Of a DNA stretch of 64,000 nucleotides, positions 48,715-57,727 are shown piece by piece. Positions within the stretch are counted from its first letter, which is position 1. Every line of letters begins with the position of its first letter. Source of the DNA: Nocardia sp. (GTDB taxonomy: Bacteria; Actinomycetota; Actinomycetes; Mycobacteriales; Mycobacteriaceae). The position numbers and the translations under genes are program-made. The notes beneath the pieces are model-generated. The model had not been told where the DNA came from and searched no databases. It saw only the letters and a program-made list of their open reading frames with translations. The stretch lies in the NCBI GenBank assembly GCA_014360565.1, contig JACIXH010000003.1:1-64000 (forward strand), given 5' to 3'.

Positions 48715-50333
48715 ACTCGTTTCCCTGGCTGACGACACTGTGGCTCGCCCCGGCGATCGGGGCGGGTGTGGTGCTGCTCGTGCCCGCAGCGCGCCGCAAT
48801 GTGGCGCGCAGTGTGGCGTTCGCGGTATCGATCGGCGTACTCGCGATGGCCGTCGTCCTCACGATGCGATTCCAGCCCGGCGGGGCGCAGTACCAGTTCG
48901 TCGAATCCCACGAATGGATCCCGGCGTTCGGTGTCGGCTACACCCTCGGTGTGGACGGCATCGCGACGGCGCTGGTCCTGTTGACAGCGGTGCTGGTGCC
49001 GCTGTTGATCCTGGCGGGCTGGAACGACGACACCGCCACCGGTGAGGGCCGCCGCACCACCCACATCTACATGGCGTTGATGCTGCTGGTCGAGTCGATG
49101 GTGCTCATCTCCTTCCTCGCCCTCGACATCCTGCTGTTCTACGTGTTCTTCGAAGCGATGCTGATTCCGATGTACTTCCTCATCGGCGGTTTCGGCTCCC
49201 GCACCACCGACGCCGCGATCCGCGCCCAACGTTCGCGCGCGGCGGTGAAGTTCCTGCTCTACAACCTGTTCGGTGGGTTGATCATGCTCGCCGCGGTGAT
49301 CGGGCTGTACGTACTCACCGCCCAGGCGGGTCTCGGTGACGGGTCCGCGGGCACGTTCGATCTGCGCGTCGTGGTCGCCGCGGCCAACAACGGTGAACTC
49401 GGGGGCAGCACAGCGGTTCTCAATGCCCTGTTCCTCGGTTTCATGTTCGCCTTCGCCGTCAAAGCACCGCTGTGGCCGTTGCATACCTGGTTGCCCGACG
49501 CGGCGGTCTCGGCCACCCCGTCCAGCGCGGTACTGATGATGGCAGTGGTCGACAAGGTCGGCACCTTCGGCATGCTGCGCTACTGTCTGCTGCTGTTCCC
49601 GCTGGCCTCGGACACGTTCGCGCCCTTGATCATCACACTGGCCGTGATCGGCATCCTCTACGGCGCGCTGCTCGCGATCGGTCAAACCGACATGATGCGC
49701 CTGATCGCCTACACCTCGATCTCGCACTTCGGGTTCATCATCCTCGGTATCTTCGCCATGACCAGCCAGTCCCAGTCCGGGGCGACGCTCTACATGATCA
49801 ACCACGGATTGTCTACGGCCGCACTGTTTCTCATCGCCGGGTTCCTCGTCTCCCGGCGCGGTACCAGGATGATCGCCGAGTACGGCGGCGTGCAGAAGGT
49901 CGCGCCAGTGCTGGCGGGAACGTTCCTCATCGCAGGCCTGGCCACCCTGTCGCTGCCCGGTCTGGCACCGTTCGTCAGCGAATTCCTGGTCCTGGTCGGC
50001 ACTTTCCCGAAGTACGGTGTGGCGGCGGTGATCGCGACCGGTGCGCTGGTACTGGCCGCGATCTACGTGCTGTGGCTGTACCAGCGGCTGATGACAGGCC
50101 CCCTGAAACAGGGCAACGAGCATCTGCGTGACCTGGTGCCGCGCGAGCTGGCCGTGGTGGTGCCGCTGCTGGTGGCGTTGCTGGTGCTCGGGTTCTATCC
50201 GAAACCGATACTCGACCTGGTCGATCCCGCAGTGGGACACACCCTGTCGACGATCGGTAAGCACGATCCCGCCCCGACGGTCCCCGCCCCCGAAGCGGGC
50301 GCGGCCACCCCGCCCGCAGGCGGCCACAAATGA
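48711..50333 (+). CDS. nuoM: NADH-quinone oxidoreductase subunit M
   Basis: 540 residues, antiporter-like pump. Diagnostic stretches are [21 protein letters not shown] with the conserved Glu, and [26 protein letters not shown]. The start GTG is inside the nuoL stop; the stop is inside the nuoN ATG. A short Pro/Ala-rich C-terminal tail is present. No anomaly seen. Confidence 0.96.
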   Translation: MNSFPWLTTLWLAPAIGAGVVLLVPAARRNVARSVAFAVSIGVLAMAVVLTMRFQPGGAQYQFVESHEWIPAFGVGYTLGVDGIATALVLLTAVLVPLLILAGWNDDTATGEGRRTTHIYMALMLLVESMVLISFLALDILLFYVFFEAMLIPMYFLIGGFGSRTTDAAIRAQRSRAAVKFLLYNLFGGLIMLAAVIGLYVLTAQAGLGDGSAGTFDLRVVVAAANNGELGGSTAVLNALFLGFMFAFAVKAPLWPLHTWLPDAAVSATPSSAVLMMAVVDKVGTFGMLRYCLLLFPLASDTFAPLIITLAVIGILYGALLAIGQTDMMRLIAYTSISHFGFIILGIFAMTSQSQSGATLYMINHGLSTAALFLIAGFLVSRRGTRMIAEYGGVQKVAPVLAGTFLIAGLATLSLPGLAPFVSEFLVLVGTFPKYGVAAVIATGALVLAAIYVLWLYQRLMTGPLKQGNEHLRDLVPRELAVVVPLLVALLVLGFYPKPILDLVDPAVGHTLSTIGKHDPAPTVPAPEAGAATPPAGGHK

Positions 50334-51952
50334 GGACGGACTCCGTGACCATCTCCGAGCTCGCGGCCATCGCGCCCGCACCGAGCATCGAATACCACCT
50401 GCTCGCCCCCATGCTGATCGTGTTCGCGGTCGGTGTGGTGGGAGTGCTCGTCGAAGCGTTCCTGCCACGGTCCTACCGGTACCTCACCCAGGTGGTACTC
50501 GGAACCGCCGGTGTGATCGGCGCCTTGGTCGCCGTCGTCTTACTGGCCGGATCCGAAGGCACAGCGGTGATGGGCGCGGTAGCCATCGACGGGGTCACCC
50601 TGTTCCTGCAGGGCACGATCCTGCTGGTCGCGCTGCTGGGCCTGCTGCTGATCGCCGAACGCGGCGCGGTGCCTCGGGCGCGCAGCGGGCCGGGCACCTG
50701 GACTCGCGCGGCCGCCGCACTGGATCGTGGGGTCGACGCGTTCACTCCGCAGGCGTCCGCGGTGCCGGGCAGCGCCCACGAGCTCGCCGCGGTGCGCTCG
50801 GGTGTCTCGACCACCGAGGTGTTCCCGCTGACGATGATCGCGGTCGGTGGTCTGCTGCTGTTCCCCGCGTCGAACGATCTGCTGACGATGTTCGTCGCGC
50901 TCGAAGTGCTGTCGCTGCCGCTGTATCTGCTGTGCGGGCTCGCCCGGCGCCGGCGCTTGCTGTCGCAGGAAACGGCGATGAAGTACTTCCTGCTCGGTGC
51001 GTTCTCCTCGGCGTTCTTCCTCTACGGCATCGCCCTGCTCTACGGGCAGACCGGCACGGTGTCACTGCCGAAAATCGGTGCGGCCCTGGACGAACAGTCC
51101 GAGAACGCCACCCTGGGCCTGCTCGGCATCGGGATGCTCGCTGTCGGTCTGCTGTTCAAGATCGGTGCCGTCCCGTTCCAAGCCTGGGTGCCCGACGTCT
51201 ATCAGGGTGCGCCGACCCCGATTACGGCCTTCATGGCCGCCGCGACCAAGATCGCCGCGGTCGGTGCGACCATGCGGGTGCTGATGGTCGGCGTCGACGC
51301 CCTGAGCGCGGATTGGCGCCCGGTGCTCGCCGCGGTCGCGGTGGCGACGATGGTCGTCGGCGCGGTCATGGCGATCACCCAGACCGACGTCAAGCGCATG
51401 CTCGCCTACTCCTCGATCGCGCACGCCGGTTTCCTGCTCGTCGGTATGGTCGCCGCCGACACCGCCGGTGTCGCGGCCGTGCTGTTCTACCTGCTGACCT
51501 ACGGTCTGGGCACCGTCGGCGCGTTCGCGGTGGTCAGTCTGGTCCGTGACTCCTCCGGCGACGAGGCGACCGCGCTGTCGCAGTGGGCCGGACTCGGCCG
51601 CCGATCCCCCTGGCTCGCTTCGGCATTCGCCCTGCTCCTGCTGTCGTTCGCCGGCCTCCCCCTCACCAGCGGGTTCGTCGGCAAGTTCGCCGTGTTCGCG
51701 GCGGCCTCCGGCACCGGCTACGCCACGCTGGTCATCATCGGTGTCCTGTGCAGCGCCATCGCGGCCTTCTTCTACGTCCGCGTCATCGTCCTGATGTTCT
51801 TCACCGATCCCCCCGCCGATCCCCCGATCGTGACCGCCCCCTTCGCGACCACCCTGGTCGTAGCCTTCAGCGCGGGCGCCACCCTGCTGCTCGGGCTTTT
51901 CCCCCAGCCGATCCTCGACCTCGCCGACCGCTCCTCGGTCTTCCTGCGCTGA
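50330..51952 (+). CDS. nuoN: NADH-quinone oxidoreductase subunit N
   Basis: 540 residues, third antiporter-like subunit. FVALEVLSLPLYLLCGL and GAVPFQAWVPDVYQGAPTPITAFMAAATK are characteristic. As in mycobacteria, a polar insertion (RARSGPGTWTRAAAALDRGV and following) lies after the second or third helix. ATG 50330 overlaps the nuoM stop; GTG 50345 is an alternative. The TGA shares a base with the ATG of the methyltransferase that follows. Confidence 0.95.
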   Translation: MRTDSVTISELAAIAPAPSIEYHLLAPMLIVFAVGVVGVLVEAFLPRSYRYLTQVVLGTAGVIGALVAVVLLAGSEGTAVMGAVAIDGVTLFLQGTILLVALLGLLLIAERGAVPRARSGPGTWTRAAAALDRGVDAFTPQASAVPGSAHELAAVRSGVSTTEVFPLTMIAVGGLLLFPASNDLLTMFVALEVLSLPLYLLCGLARRRRLLSQETAMKYFLLGAFSSAFFLYGIALLYGQTGTVSLPKIGAALDEQSENATLGLLGIGMLAVGLLFKIGAVPFQAWVPDVYQGAPTPITAFMAAATKIAAVGATMRVLMVGVDALSADWRPVLAAVAVATMVVGAVMAITQTDVKRMLAYSSIAHAGFLLVGMVAADTAGVAAVLFYLLTYGLGTVGAFAVVSLVRDSSGDEATALSQWAGLGRRSPWLASAFALLLLSFAGLPLTSGFVGKFAVFAAASGTGYATLVIIGVLCSAIAAFFYVRVIVLMFFTDPPADPPIVTAPFATTLVVAFSAGATLLLGLFPQPILDLADRSSVFLR

Positions 51953-52590
51953 TGTCGTCGACACCGCAGCCCGGCCCGCGCCCGCCCACCAGCCACGAAC
52001 GCCGCACGGGCCGACCCTGGAACGCCTCCTACCTCGACGGTCCCGCGCCCTGGGACATCGGCGCCCCACAGCCGGCCGTCGTGCGGCTGGCCGAGACGGC
52101 AGGGTTTCGCGGACCGGTCCTCGACGTCGGCTGCGGCACCGGCGACAACGCCCTGTTCATCGCCGCCCGCGGGCTGCCGGTGCTCGGCGTCGATGTGGCC
52201 GAAGCGGCACTGGGCGCCGCCAGGCAGGCAGCCGACGACCGTGAGATCGACGCCGACTTCGCCATGGCCGACGCGCTGCACCTACAGCGCCTGTACCGCC
52301 GCTTCGAGACAGTTCTCGACTGCGGCCTGTTCCACACCTTCGACGAGTCCGAACGCATCGAATACGTCGCGAGTCTGGCCTCGATCACCGACTCGGGCGG
52401 GACCCTGTACGTGCTGTGCTTCAGCGACACCGGGCCCGACACCGGACCACACCCGGTCACCGAACAAGCCCTCACCGCCCCCTTCGCCGACAACCCCGAC
52501 TGGCACCTCTGCACCGTCACCCCGGAAAACCTCCGAACGCGATTCGCCGACACAGCCTCTGCCTGGCTCGCCACCATCGAACGCCGATAG
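51952..52590 (+). CDS. Class I SAM-dependent methyltransferase coupled to nuoN
   Basis: 212 residues. The SAM-binding motif is VLDVGCGTGDNALFIAARG at about residue 58, followed by the acidic VLGVDVAE and the motif IV region FETVLDCGLFHTFDE. WDIGAPQPAVVRLAE near the N-terminus is seen in thiopurine methyltransferase-like and related small-molecule methyltransferases. The ATG overlaps the nuoN stop by one base (TGATG), so it is translated from the nuo message. The substrate is unknown; a role in quinone metabolism or detoxification is only a guess from position. Confidence 0.8.
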   Translation: MSSTPQPGPRPPTSHERRTGRPWNASYLDGPAPWDIGAPQPAVVRLAETAGFRGPVLDVGCGTGDNALFIAARGLPVLGVDVAEAALGAARQAADDREIDADFAMADALHLQRLYRRFETVLDCGLFHTFDESERIEYVASLASITDSGGTLYVLCFSDTGPDTGPHPVTEQALTAPFADNPDWHLCTVTPENLRTRFADTASAWLATIERR

Positions 52591-52652
52591 CCCCGGCGCG
52601 ACTGCCGTCGAAGTCCGGGCAGCAGACAGTGGCGGACGATAAAATCGCGGCC

Positions 52653-53501
52653 GTGGCTGACATGCTCCCATCCCCGCAACTTCTCGTGAACGACCTGGTC
52701 ATGGTCGAATCCGGACGTTGGCACGACGGCCGACTGTGGTTCGCGCACTGGGGCAGTGGCGACGTGGTCGCCGTCGACCTCGACGGACACACCGAGGTAG
52801 TGGCACCGGGCCGAGACACGATGGGCTGGTCGATCGATTGGCTGCCCGATGGTCGGCTGCTGGTCTCGGGGAACGAGCTGACCCGAGTGGAACCGGACGG
52901 GTCCACGGTGCAGCACAGCGCTCAGGGCGGCAACGAGCTCGTCGTCGATCCCGCCGCACACGTCTATGTCAACGGCGCCGATTTCGACTTCGTGGGCGGC
53001 GGCGCACCCGAACCCGGCTGGATCCGTCTCATCGCCCCCGACGGATCCGCCCGCGACGTCGCCGGTGACATCGAGTTCCCCAACGGCATGGTGATCACCC
53101 CGGACGGCTCGACCCTGGTGATCGCGGAATCCTTCGCCGGACGGCTGTCCGCGTTCGACATCCAGGACGACGGCTCGTTGTCGGGCCGACGGACGTGGGC
53201 CGAGGGGCTGGGGCCGGACGGAATCTGTATCGACGCCGAGGGCGGCATCTGGTGTCAAACCGCCGATACGCCAGACCCGCACGATCCGGGCGGCCCTGCG
53301 TGGGCGGTGGTTCGGGTCCTCGATGGTGGCGAGATCACCCACCGGGTCGAGACCGATCTCCCGTGTTTCTCCTGCGCGCTCGGCGGGCCGGAGGGTCGGC
53401 ATCTGTTCCTGCTGTGCAACGAGTTCGAGGGGATCGACCAACTCGAAGCCGTGATGTCGCGCCGCAGCGCACGGATCTATGTCACCGAGGTGCCGGGGTG
53501 A
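52653..53501 (+). CDS. SMP-30/gluconolactonase-like beta-propeller protein
   Basis: 282 residues. Repeated beta-propeller strands with the family's markers: ESGRWHDGRLWFAHW, GWSIDWLPDGRLLVSG, FPNGMVITPDGSTLVIAES, and GPDGICIDAEGGIWCQTA with the metal-binding Asp/Asn set. These enzymes are metal-dependent lactonases or esterases. Three starts are possible (GTG 52629, GTG 52653, ATG 52662). GTG 52653 is preferred because a -10-like GATAAAAT lies 8 bases upstream and no Shine-Dalgarno is visible, suggesting a leaderless message. The stop overlaps the next gene (GTGA). Confidence 0.8.
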   Translation: MADMLPSPQLLVNDLVMVESGRWHDGRLWFAHWGSGDVVAVDLDGHTEVVAPGRDTMGWSIDWLPDGRLLVSGNELTRVEPDGSTVQHSAQGGNELVVDPAAHVYVNGADFDFVGGGAPEPGWIRLIAPDGSARDVAGDIEFPNGMVITPDGSTLVIAESFAGRLSAFDIQDDGSLSGRRTWAEGLGPDGICIDAEGGIWCQTADTPDPHDPGGPAWAVVRVLDGGEITHRVETDLPCFSCALGGPEGRHLFLLCNEFEGIDQLEAVMSRRSARIYVTEVPG

Positions 53502-53821
53502 AACCGGCCGATCGCCCATCAGGGTCCGACCGCATATCGGTCCCATCCCTGCTCCTCAGCACCCTGGTGCTCGGACTCGGTGTGGCCGTGGCGATTCCGA
53601 TGCTCGCGACCCTGGCCTTCGCTGCCATCGGTCACCCCGAATGCGCGACCATCCCACAAGACGTGGGCCCCTGCGGATATTGGGCCCGCGTGGCGGAATT
53701 CGGGCCCTTCATCATGCTGTGGGGAACGCTCGTCACCGCGGGCATGGCAGTAGCGGTGTGGCCGATGTTCTCCGCGGTACTCGGAATCTTCGCCGCGCGA
53801 CGCGCTCGCCGCGAGCAATGA
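53498..53821 (+). CDS. Small two-helix membrane protein, unknown function
   Basis: 107 residues. Two clear membrane helices (VPSLLLSTLVLGLGVAVAIPM and FGPFIMLWGTLVTAGMAVAVW) separated by an outside-type loop with two cysteines (CATIPQDVGPCGYW) that could form a disulfide. GTG 53498 overlaps the lactonase stop by 4 bases, so the two are co-translated. No family recognised. Confidence 0.65.
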   Translation: MKPADRPSGSDRISVPSLLLSTLVLGLGVAVAIPMLATLAFAAIGHPECATIPQDVGPCGYWARVAEFGPFIMLWGTLVTAGMAVAVWPMFSAVLGIFAARRARREQ

Positions 53822-53827
53822 ATCATC

Positions 53828-53842
53828 GTATGCCCGGCATAC
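53828..53842. terminator. Short dyad between convergent genes
   Basis: GTATGCC-C-GGCATAC lies between the ends of the membrane protein (53821) and the TetR gene (53854). The stem could be at most 5 bases with a workable loop, so it may be a weak bidirectional terminator or a protein site. Confidence 0.3.
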
Positions 53843-53853
53843 CCTCTGTGCAC

Positions 53854-54438
53854 TTACCGCTCGTCGGTGCTGTCGCGCAGCAGGCCGTCGGCTACCAGCG
53901 TTACCAGTGCGTCGGCGCGTGCTGCCGGGTCGGGCAGGGATTCGGTTGCCAGAGCTATGCCGTTGGCCAGGTGCAGGACGTCGTCGACGGCGACAGCCGC
54001 AGCGACCGAGCCTTCACGGTGAGCTCGGGCCAGAAGCTGCTGGGCGGCCTGGCGGATCATGGTGTGGGGCGAGAATTTCGGGTCGCTGTCATATCCCGTC
54101 AGCGCGGGCCCGAGCCCCCGTGCGGTGCTCGCGTGTGCCACGACAGCCCGTAGCCACGTCACCACGGCGGCGCCCGAATCGGGAGACGTGAGCAGGTCCT
54201 CTGCGCGCTCACACAACGCCTGAACCCGGTCGCGTAGCACTGCTTCCAGCAGTCCCGCCCGGCTCGGGAAGTGCCGGTGCAACGTGGCCGAGCCGACCCC
54301 AGCGCGACGGGCGATCTCTTCCAGGGATGCCTGGGCTCCCGACTCCGCGATCACCGCGCTCGCCGCGGTCACCAACCTGTCGCGGTTGCGTTGGGCATCG
54401 GCTCTCTGTCGACCCGACGATGGGGGGCTTTCAGTCAT
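53854..54438 (-). CDS. TetR family transcriptional regulator
   Basis: 194 residues. The helix-turn-helix is ASLEEIARRAGVGSATLHRHFPSRAGLLEAV. The C-terminal half resembles the SbtR-like ligand-binding domain (NGIALATESLPDPAARADALVTLVADGLL). ATG 54438 follows a weak ribosome binding site. Divergent from a luciferase-like gene across 100 bases that contain the dyad GGGGTG-CC-CACCCC, the probable operator. Confidence 0.85.
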   Translation of the reverse strand: MTESPPSSGRQRADAQRNRDRLVTAASAVIAESGAQASLEEIARRAGVGSATLHRHFPSRAGLLEAVLRDRVQALCERAEDLLTSPDSGAAVVTWLRAVVAHASTARGLGPALTGYDSDPKFSPHTMIRQAAQQLLARAHREGSVAAAVAVDDVLHLANGIALATESLPDPAARADALVTLVADGLLRDSTDER

Positions 54439-54497
54439 CTGTCCGGCGCCTTCTTGCTAAATGGGGTGGGTCCTCCGTATCGTACCGAAGGGCAAGT

Positions 54498-54511
54498 GGG
54501 GTGCCCACCCC
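54498..54511. promoter_or_regulatory. GGGGTG-CC-CACCCC palindrome, candidate TetR operator
   Basis: Perfect 6-base arms around CC, 27 bases before the luciferase-like ATG and 60 bases before the TetR start. A related half-site, TGGGGTGGG, occurs nearby at about 54462-54470. Likely binding site of the adjacent TetR protein. Confidence 0.5.
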
Positions 54512-54538
54512 GTTTCGGAGCGTTGAGGAGTCGAAGAG

Positions 54539-55462
54539 ATGCAGATCGGTTTGGCAGTCGGCGACGTACGTGGTCCAGCACCCTGGGACGTGGTCGTCGA
54601 CCAGGTACAGGTGGCCGCTGCTGCTGGATTCGCGACGGCGTGGTCGAGTCAGGCGCTGGGCTGGGATGCGTTGACCGCCATCGGGTTGGCCGCCGCCGCT
54701 GTCCCTGACATCGCCGTGGGCACGGCAGTTGTTCCCGTTCCGCAGCGGCACCCGATGGTGCTGGCCGCGCAGGCGCTGACCGTGCAGGCCGCGGTGGGTG
54801 CTCGACTGACGCTGGGAGTCGGCGTGGGCGTCGGTGCGATGGTGTCGGGAATGTTCGGGTTGCCCACCGACCGCCCCGTGCAACGCATGCGTGAATATCT
54901 CACCGTGCTGGGCCCGCTGCTACGCGGACACAGTGTCGATCTTCGCGGGGACACCCTCACCGCCGTCGGTGCGGTGACGCTGCCCGCCGGCGTCGCGGCC
55001 CCGGCTGTGCTCGTCGCAGCGATGGGGCCGCGGATGGTCCGGTTGGCGGGCGAACTCTCCGACGGCGCGGTGACCTGGATGACCGGACCGAAAACCCTCG
55101 GCGAGCACATCGTTCCCCTCATCACCAAGGCGGCATCCGCCGCCCAACGACCGGCCCCGCGCATCGTCGCCGGCCTGCCCGTCTGCGTCACCGACGCACC
55201 CGATGACGTCCGCGCCCGAATCGCCGAACAGTTCGCGCTCGCCGCGCAGGTGCCCGAATACCGTGCGACCCTCGACCGGGAAGGAGCTGCCGGGCCCCAG
55301 GACGTCGCCATCGTCGGCACCGAAACCCGAGTGACACAGGGGCTGACACGCCTCCGCGACGTCGGCGTCACCGAATTCATGGCCGCACCGTACGGAACAG
55401 CGGCCGAACCACGCCGCACCATCGAACTGCTCGCCGACCTGAACCGCCGAACCGGAAGGTGA
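54539..55462 (+). CDS. LLM class oxidoreductase, F420-dependent type
   Basis: 307 residues of the luciferase-like barrel. MQIGLAVGDVRGPAPWDVVVDQVQVAAAAGFATAW opens the protein, followed by DIAVGTAVVPVPQRHPMVLAAQALTVQ and LTLGVGVGVGAMV. Spacing is that of F420-dependent mycobacterial/nocardial members rather than of FMN-dependent luciferases; the cofactor is inferred. ATG 54539 is preceded by GAGGAG about 9 bases away. It follows its divergent TetR regulator. A truncated NTF2-like gene starts 4 bases past its stop. Confidence 0.8.
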   Translation: MQIGLAVGDVRGPAPWDVVVDQVQVAAAAGFATAWSSQALGWDALTAIGLAAAAVPDIAVGTAVVPVPQRHPMVLAAQALTVQAAVGARLTLGVGVGVGAMVSGMFGLPTDRPVQRMREYLTVLGPLLRGHSVDLRGDTLTAVGAVTLPAGVAAPAVLVAAMGPRMVRLAGELSDGAVTWMTGPKTLGEHIVPLITKAASAAQRPAPRIVAGLPVCVTDAPDDVRARIAEQFALAAQVPEYRATLDREGAAGPQDVAIVGTETRVTQGLTRLRDVGVTEFMAAPYGTAAEPRRTIELLADLNRRTGR

Positions 55463-55465
55463 CCG

Positions 55466-55600
55466 GTGCCCGGCATCACCGCCGAGGACCGGTGCGCGAT
55501 TCACGAGACCACCGCGCTACGGGGGCATCTGGCCGATGATCGAGAGTGGAATCGACTCGGTGAGATGTTCGCCGACGACGTGGTGCCCCAGTTGGGCCGA
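55466..55600 (+). pseudogene. Truncated NTF2-like (SnoaL-like) gene
   Basis: From GTG 55466 the frame reads MPGITAEDRCAIHETTALRGHLADD then REWNRLGEMFADDVV, the first helices of an NTF2-like protein such as that at 6734-7225. After about residue 40 the sequence no longer resembles the family (PQLGRPVTRACG and onward). Only the start of the gene survives. It sits 4 bases after the luciferase-like stop, so it was once co-translated with it. Confidence 0.65.
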
Positions 55601-56068
55601 CCGGTTACCCGTGCTTGCGGGCGCGCGACATGTGTTCTGCATTACGTTGGGTGCCAGCATGATTCATCGATGGAGCGGCGTAGTGGGCTGCTCCGGCTCG
55701 GCGCCGGCGGTTCGTGGTCGTGGCGGTCGCCGCCGTTGCGGGGATGGGTATCGAGAAGGTCCGGTTCGCCCAGGCTGACTCTCTGTTGGATGCGTTTCAT
55801 CCATTCCGGGGCCCACCAGCAGTCGTCACCGAGCAGTTTCATCACTTTTCGCAAGTTCCCGAGATCAACGAACTCTTAGGAAGAAATCAGCGTCCGGCCC
55901 AGCCTGAAATTGTGGGTCGAGCACGGCCGTTTCGCCCCGGGCCCAGCCCGTCGGCGTGCGGAGGGCTTGATTCCACAGCCGATGTGGCCGACCTCGCGAA
56001 TCAGCTCACGGGGCCGTGCCGCAAATGGGACCCGACCGAGCATGCGATCACGGACGACGCTGCTCTGC
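55601..56068. other. Decayed intergenic stretch with gene remnants
   Basis: 468 bases without an intact gene. It holds the lost 3' part of the NTF2-like gene, a minus-strand scrap of an MMPL transporter (55725-55854), and otherwise nothing protein-like. Palindromes or mobile-element ends were not found. It looks like a deletion or rearrangement scar. Confidence 0.5.
55725..55854 (-). pseudogene. C-terminal scrap of an MMPL-family transporter
   Basis: About 43 residues beginning MRKVMKLLGDDCWWAPEWMKR and ending VSLGEPDLLDTHPR. The pattern KLLGD-x-x-WWAP-x-W is the cytoplasmic end of MMPL/RND-like exporters of actinobacteria, just after the last membrane helix. No membrane helices remain upstream, so the gene is lost apart from this tail. 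Confidence 0.55.
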
Positions 56069-56677
56069 TCATGGCCGCTTCTGCGCGCCGATGCTTCCGA
56101 CGATCAGGTCGGTCAGGGCCGAGATCGCTTCCTGTGCGGATGTCGCGCCGAGATTCAGTTCCGCGGCCAGCGTTTGTGCCGCTCCCAGTACGCCGACACA
56201 GCGCAGGCGAAGGGCTGCGGTGGTGAGTGTGGAGAAGGGCAGCAGCGTCGCGGCCATCCAGTCGCGGTAGCCGGCGAGCATGTCGTGCTGGATTGCCTGG
56301 ACGTCGGGATTGCCTTTCAGCGCAGCCGAGATCGCGTCGAACTCGGGCATTTCGGTGGAGCAGGCAAAGTAGGCGGCGCTCATCACGCGGGCGATCTCGT
56401 CGACGGTGGGGGTGGCATCGCGGACGGCCTGTTCCGTGGAGCGGCGGTGGCGTTCGTCGAGTTGCCGGTACAGCGCGAGCAGTAGTTCGGGGCGGGTTCC
56501 GAAGTGGTCGTACACGATCGGTCTGCTGACCCCGGCGGCCTCGGCGAGGGTGGCGAGGGTGAGGCCGTCGGTGCCGTGCTCGCCTACGAGCGCCAGGGCG
56601 GTGTCGAGCAATTGCTCGCGTCTGGCCGGCTTGGCGAGCCTGCCCGATCGTGCGGTCGTCGTCCGGCCTTGCGTCAT
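56069..56677 (-). CDS. TetR family transcriptional regulator
   Basis: 202 residues. The DNA-binding domain reads REQLLDTALALVGEHGTDGLTLATLAEAAGVSRPIVYDHFGTR, a textbook TetR helix-turn-helix with IVYDHF. The ligand domain is unremarkable. The start ATG 56677 faces the divergent NAD(P)-binding gene. A perfect palindrome, GTTACA-TAT-TGTAAC, lies in the 63-base intergenic region and is its likely operator. Confidence 0.87.
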   Translation of the reverse strand: MTQGRTTTARSGRLAKPARREQLLDTALALVGEHGTDGLTLATLAEAAGVSRPIVYDHFGTRPELLLALYRQLDERHRRSTEQAVRDATPTVDEIARVMSAAYFACSTEMPEFDAISAALKGNPDVQAIQHDMLAGYRDWMAATLLPFSTLTTAALRLRCVGVLGAAQTLAAELNLGATSAQEAISALTDLIVGSIGAQKRP

Positions 56678-56703
56678 GGCTCCAGCTTAGCTACAAAGAG
56701 TAA

Positions 56704-56718
56704 GTTACATATTGTAAC
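56704..56718. promoter_or_regulatory. GTTACA-TAT-TGTAAC palindrome, TetR operator
   Basis: Perfect 6-base arms around TAT, 26 bases upstream of the TetR start and 22 bases before the divergent gene. AT-rich in an otherwise GC-rich sequence, so it stands out. It probably overlaps both promoters. Confidence 0.7.
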
Positions 56719-56740
56719 GTCTGCTGGAACGGAGTTCATC

Positions 56741-57727
56741 ATGGAGCAATCGGTACTGATCCTGGGCGGGTCGGGGCAGGCAGGGTCTGACACCGCAGCT
56801 CTGTTGCGCCGCTGGTACCCGGACCTGCCGTTGACCATCGCGGGCCGTGATCTCGACCGCGCGCGGCAGGTCGCCGGCGAGCTCGGCACGGCCACAGCGG
56901 TGAAGATCGACCTGTCGCGCCGCGACCTCGGCCTCCAAGAAACGGGGCATGCCGCGGTGATCGCGGCACTGTGGGACAACCGGCTCAACGGCCTGCACTA
57001 CGCGCAGGATCGCGCAGTGCCCTACCTCAGCATTTCCAGCGGCCTGCTCGACATCGGCCCGGAAGTCGTTGCCGGCGCGCACCAGTCGAACGCGGCTCCG
57101 GTGCTGATCGCCAGCCACCTGATGGCGGGGATCGTCGTTCTCGCCGCGCTACATTTCGCGGCCGAGTTCGCGGGAATCGACGCGGTCCGGGTCGGCGTCG
57201 CGCTCGATGACACCGACACCGGCGGACCCGCGGGGATCGCCGATCTGGAACGGTGGTTGTCGGTCACGTCGGCGGGTCTGATCCGCCGCGACGGCGTCTT
57301 CACCTGGCTCGCCGCGGCCGACGCATCATCGAACGTGCACACCGTCGACGGCACCGCCCTGCCCGGTCAGAGCATCCCTGTCCTCGACGTGCCCAGCCTG
57401 GCCATGGCGACGGGGTCACCGAATGTTCGGGTGGACTTCGCGGTAGGCGAAACGCCGAGCCGCCGTCGCGGCGAGCCCGCCTCCGTCGAGATCCGGATCG
57501 AGCTCGACGGCACCGACCAGGCAGCTCATCCGCTCCATCGAACGCACCACCTCGTTCACCCGGCCGGGCAACGGCCACTGACCGCTCTCGGCATCGCTCT
57601 GGGCATGGAACGGCTGCTCGGCCTCACCGGCACCCGCCCGGCACCGGGCATCCACACTCCGGAGTCGCTGATCGACCCGGCTCACGCGGTGCAACGGATG
57701 CGTGAGGCCGGTGCGGTGCTCGCCTAG
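56741..57727 (+). CDS. Saccharopine dehydrogenase-like NAD(P)-binding protein
   Basis: 328 residues. A Rossmann start (SVLILGGSGQAGSDTAALLRRWYPDLPLTIAGRDLDRA) is followed by DLSRRDLGL and a substrate domain, as in saccharopine dehydrogenase-like or trans-acting enoyl reductase-like proteins of mycobacteria and nocardiae. The GGSGQAG loop is intact, so cofactor binding is likely; substrate unknown. ATG 56741 follows GGAG by 6 bases. Under divergent control with the TetR gene at 56069. Confidence 0.75.
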   Translation: MEQSVLILGGSGQAGSDTAALLRRWYPDLPLTIAGRDLDRARQVAGELGTATAVKIDLSRRDLGLQETGHAAVIAALWDNRLNGLHYAQDRAVPYLSISSGLLDIGPEVVAGAHQSNAAPVLIASHLMAGIVVLAALHFAAEFAGIDAVRVGVALDDTDTGGPAGIADLERWLSVTSAGLIRRDGVFTWLAAADASSNVHTVDGTALPGQSIPVLDVPSLAMATGSPNVRVDFAVGETPSRRRGEPASVEIRIELDGTDQAAHPLHRTHHLVHPAGQRPLTALGIALGMERLLGLTGTRPAPGIHTPESLIDPAHAVQRMREAGAVLA

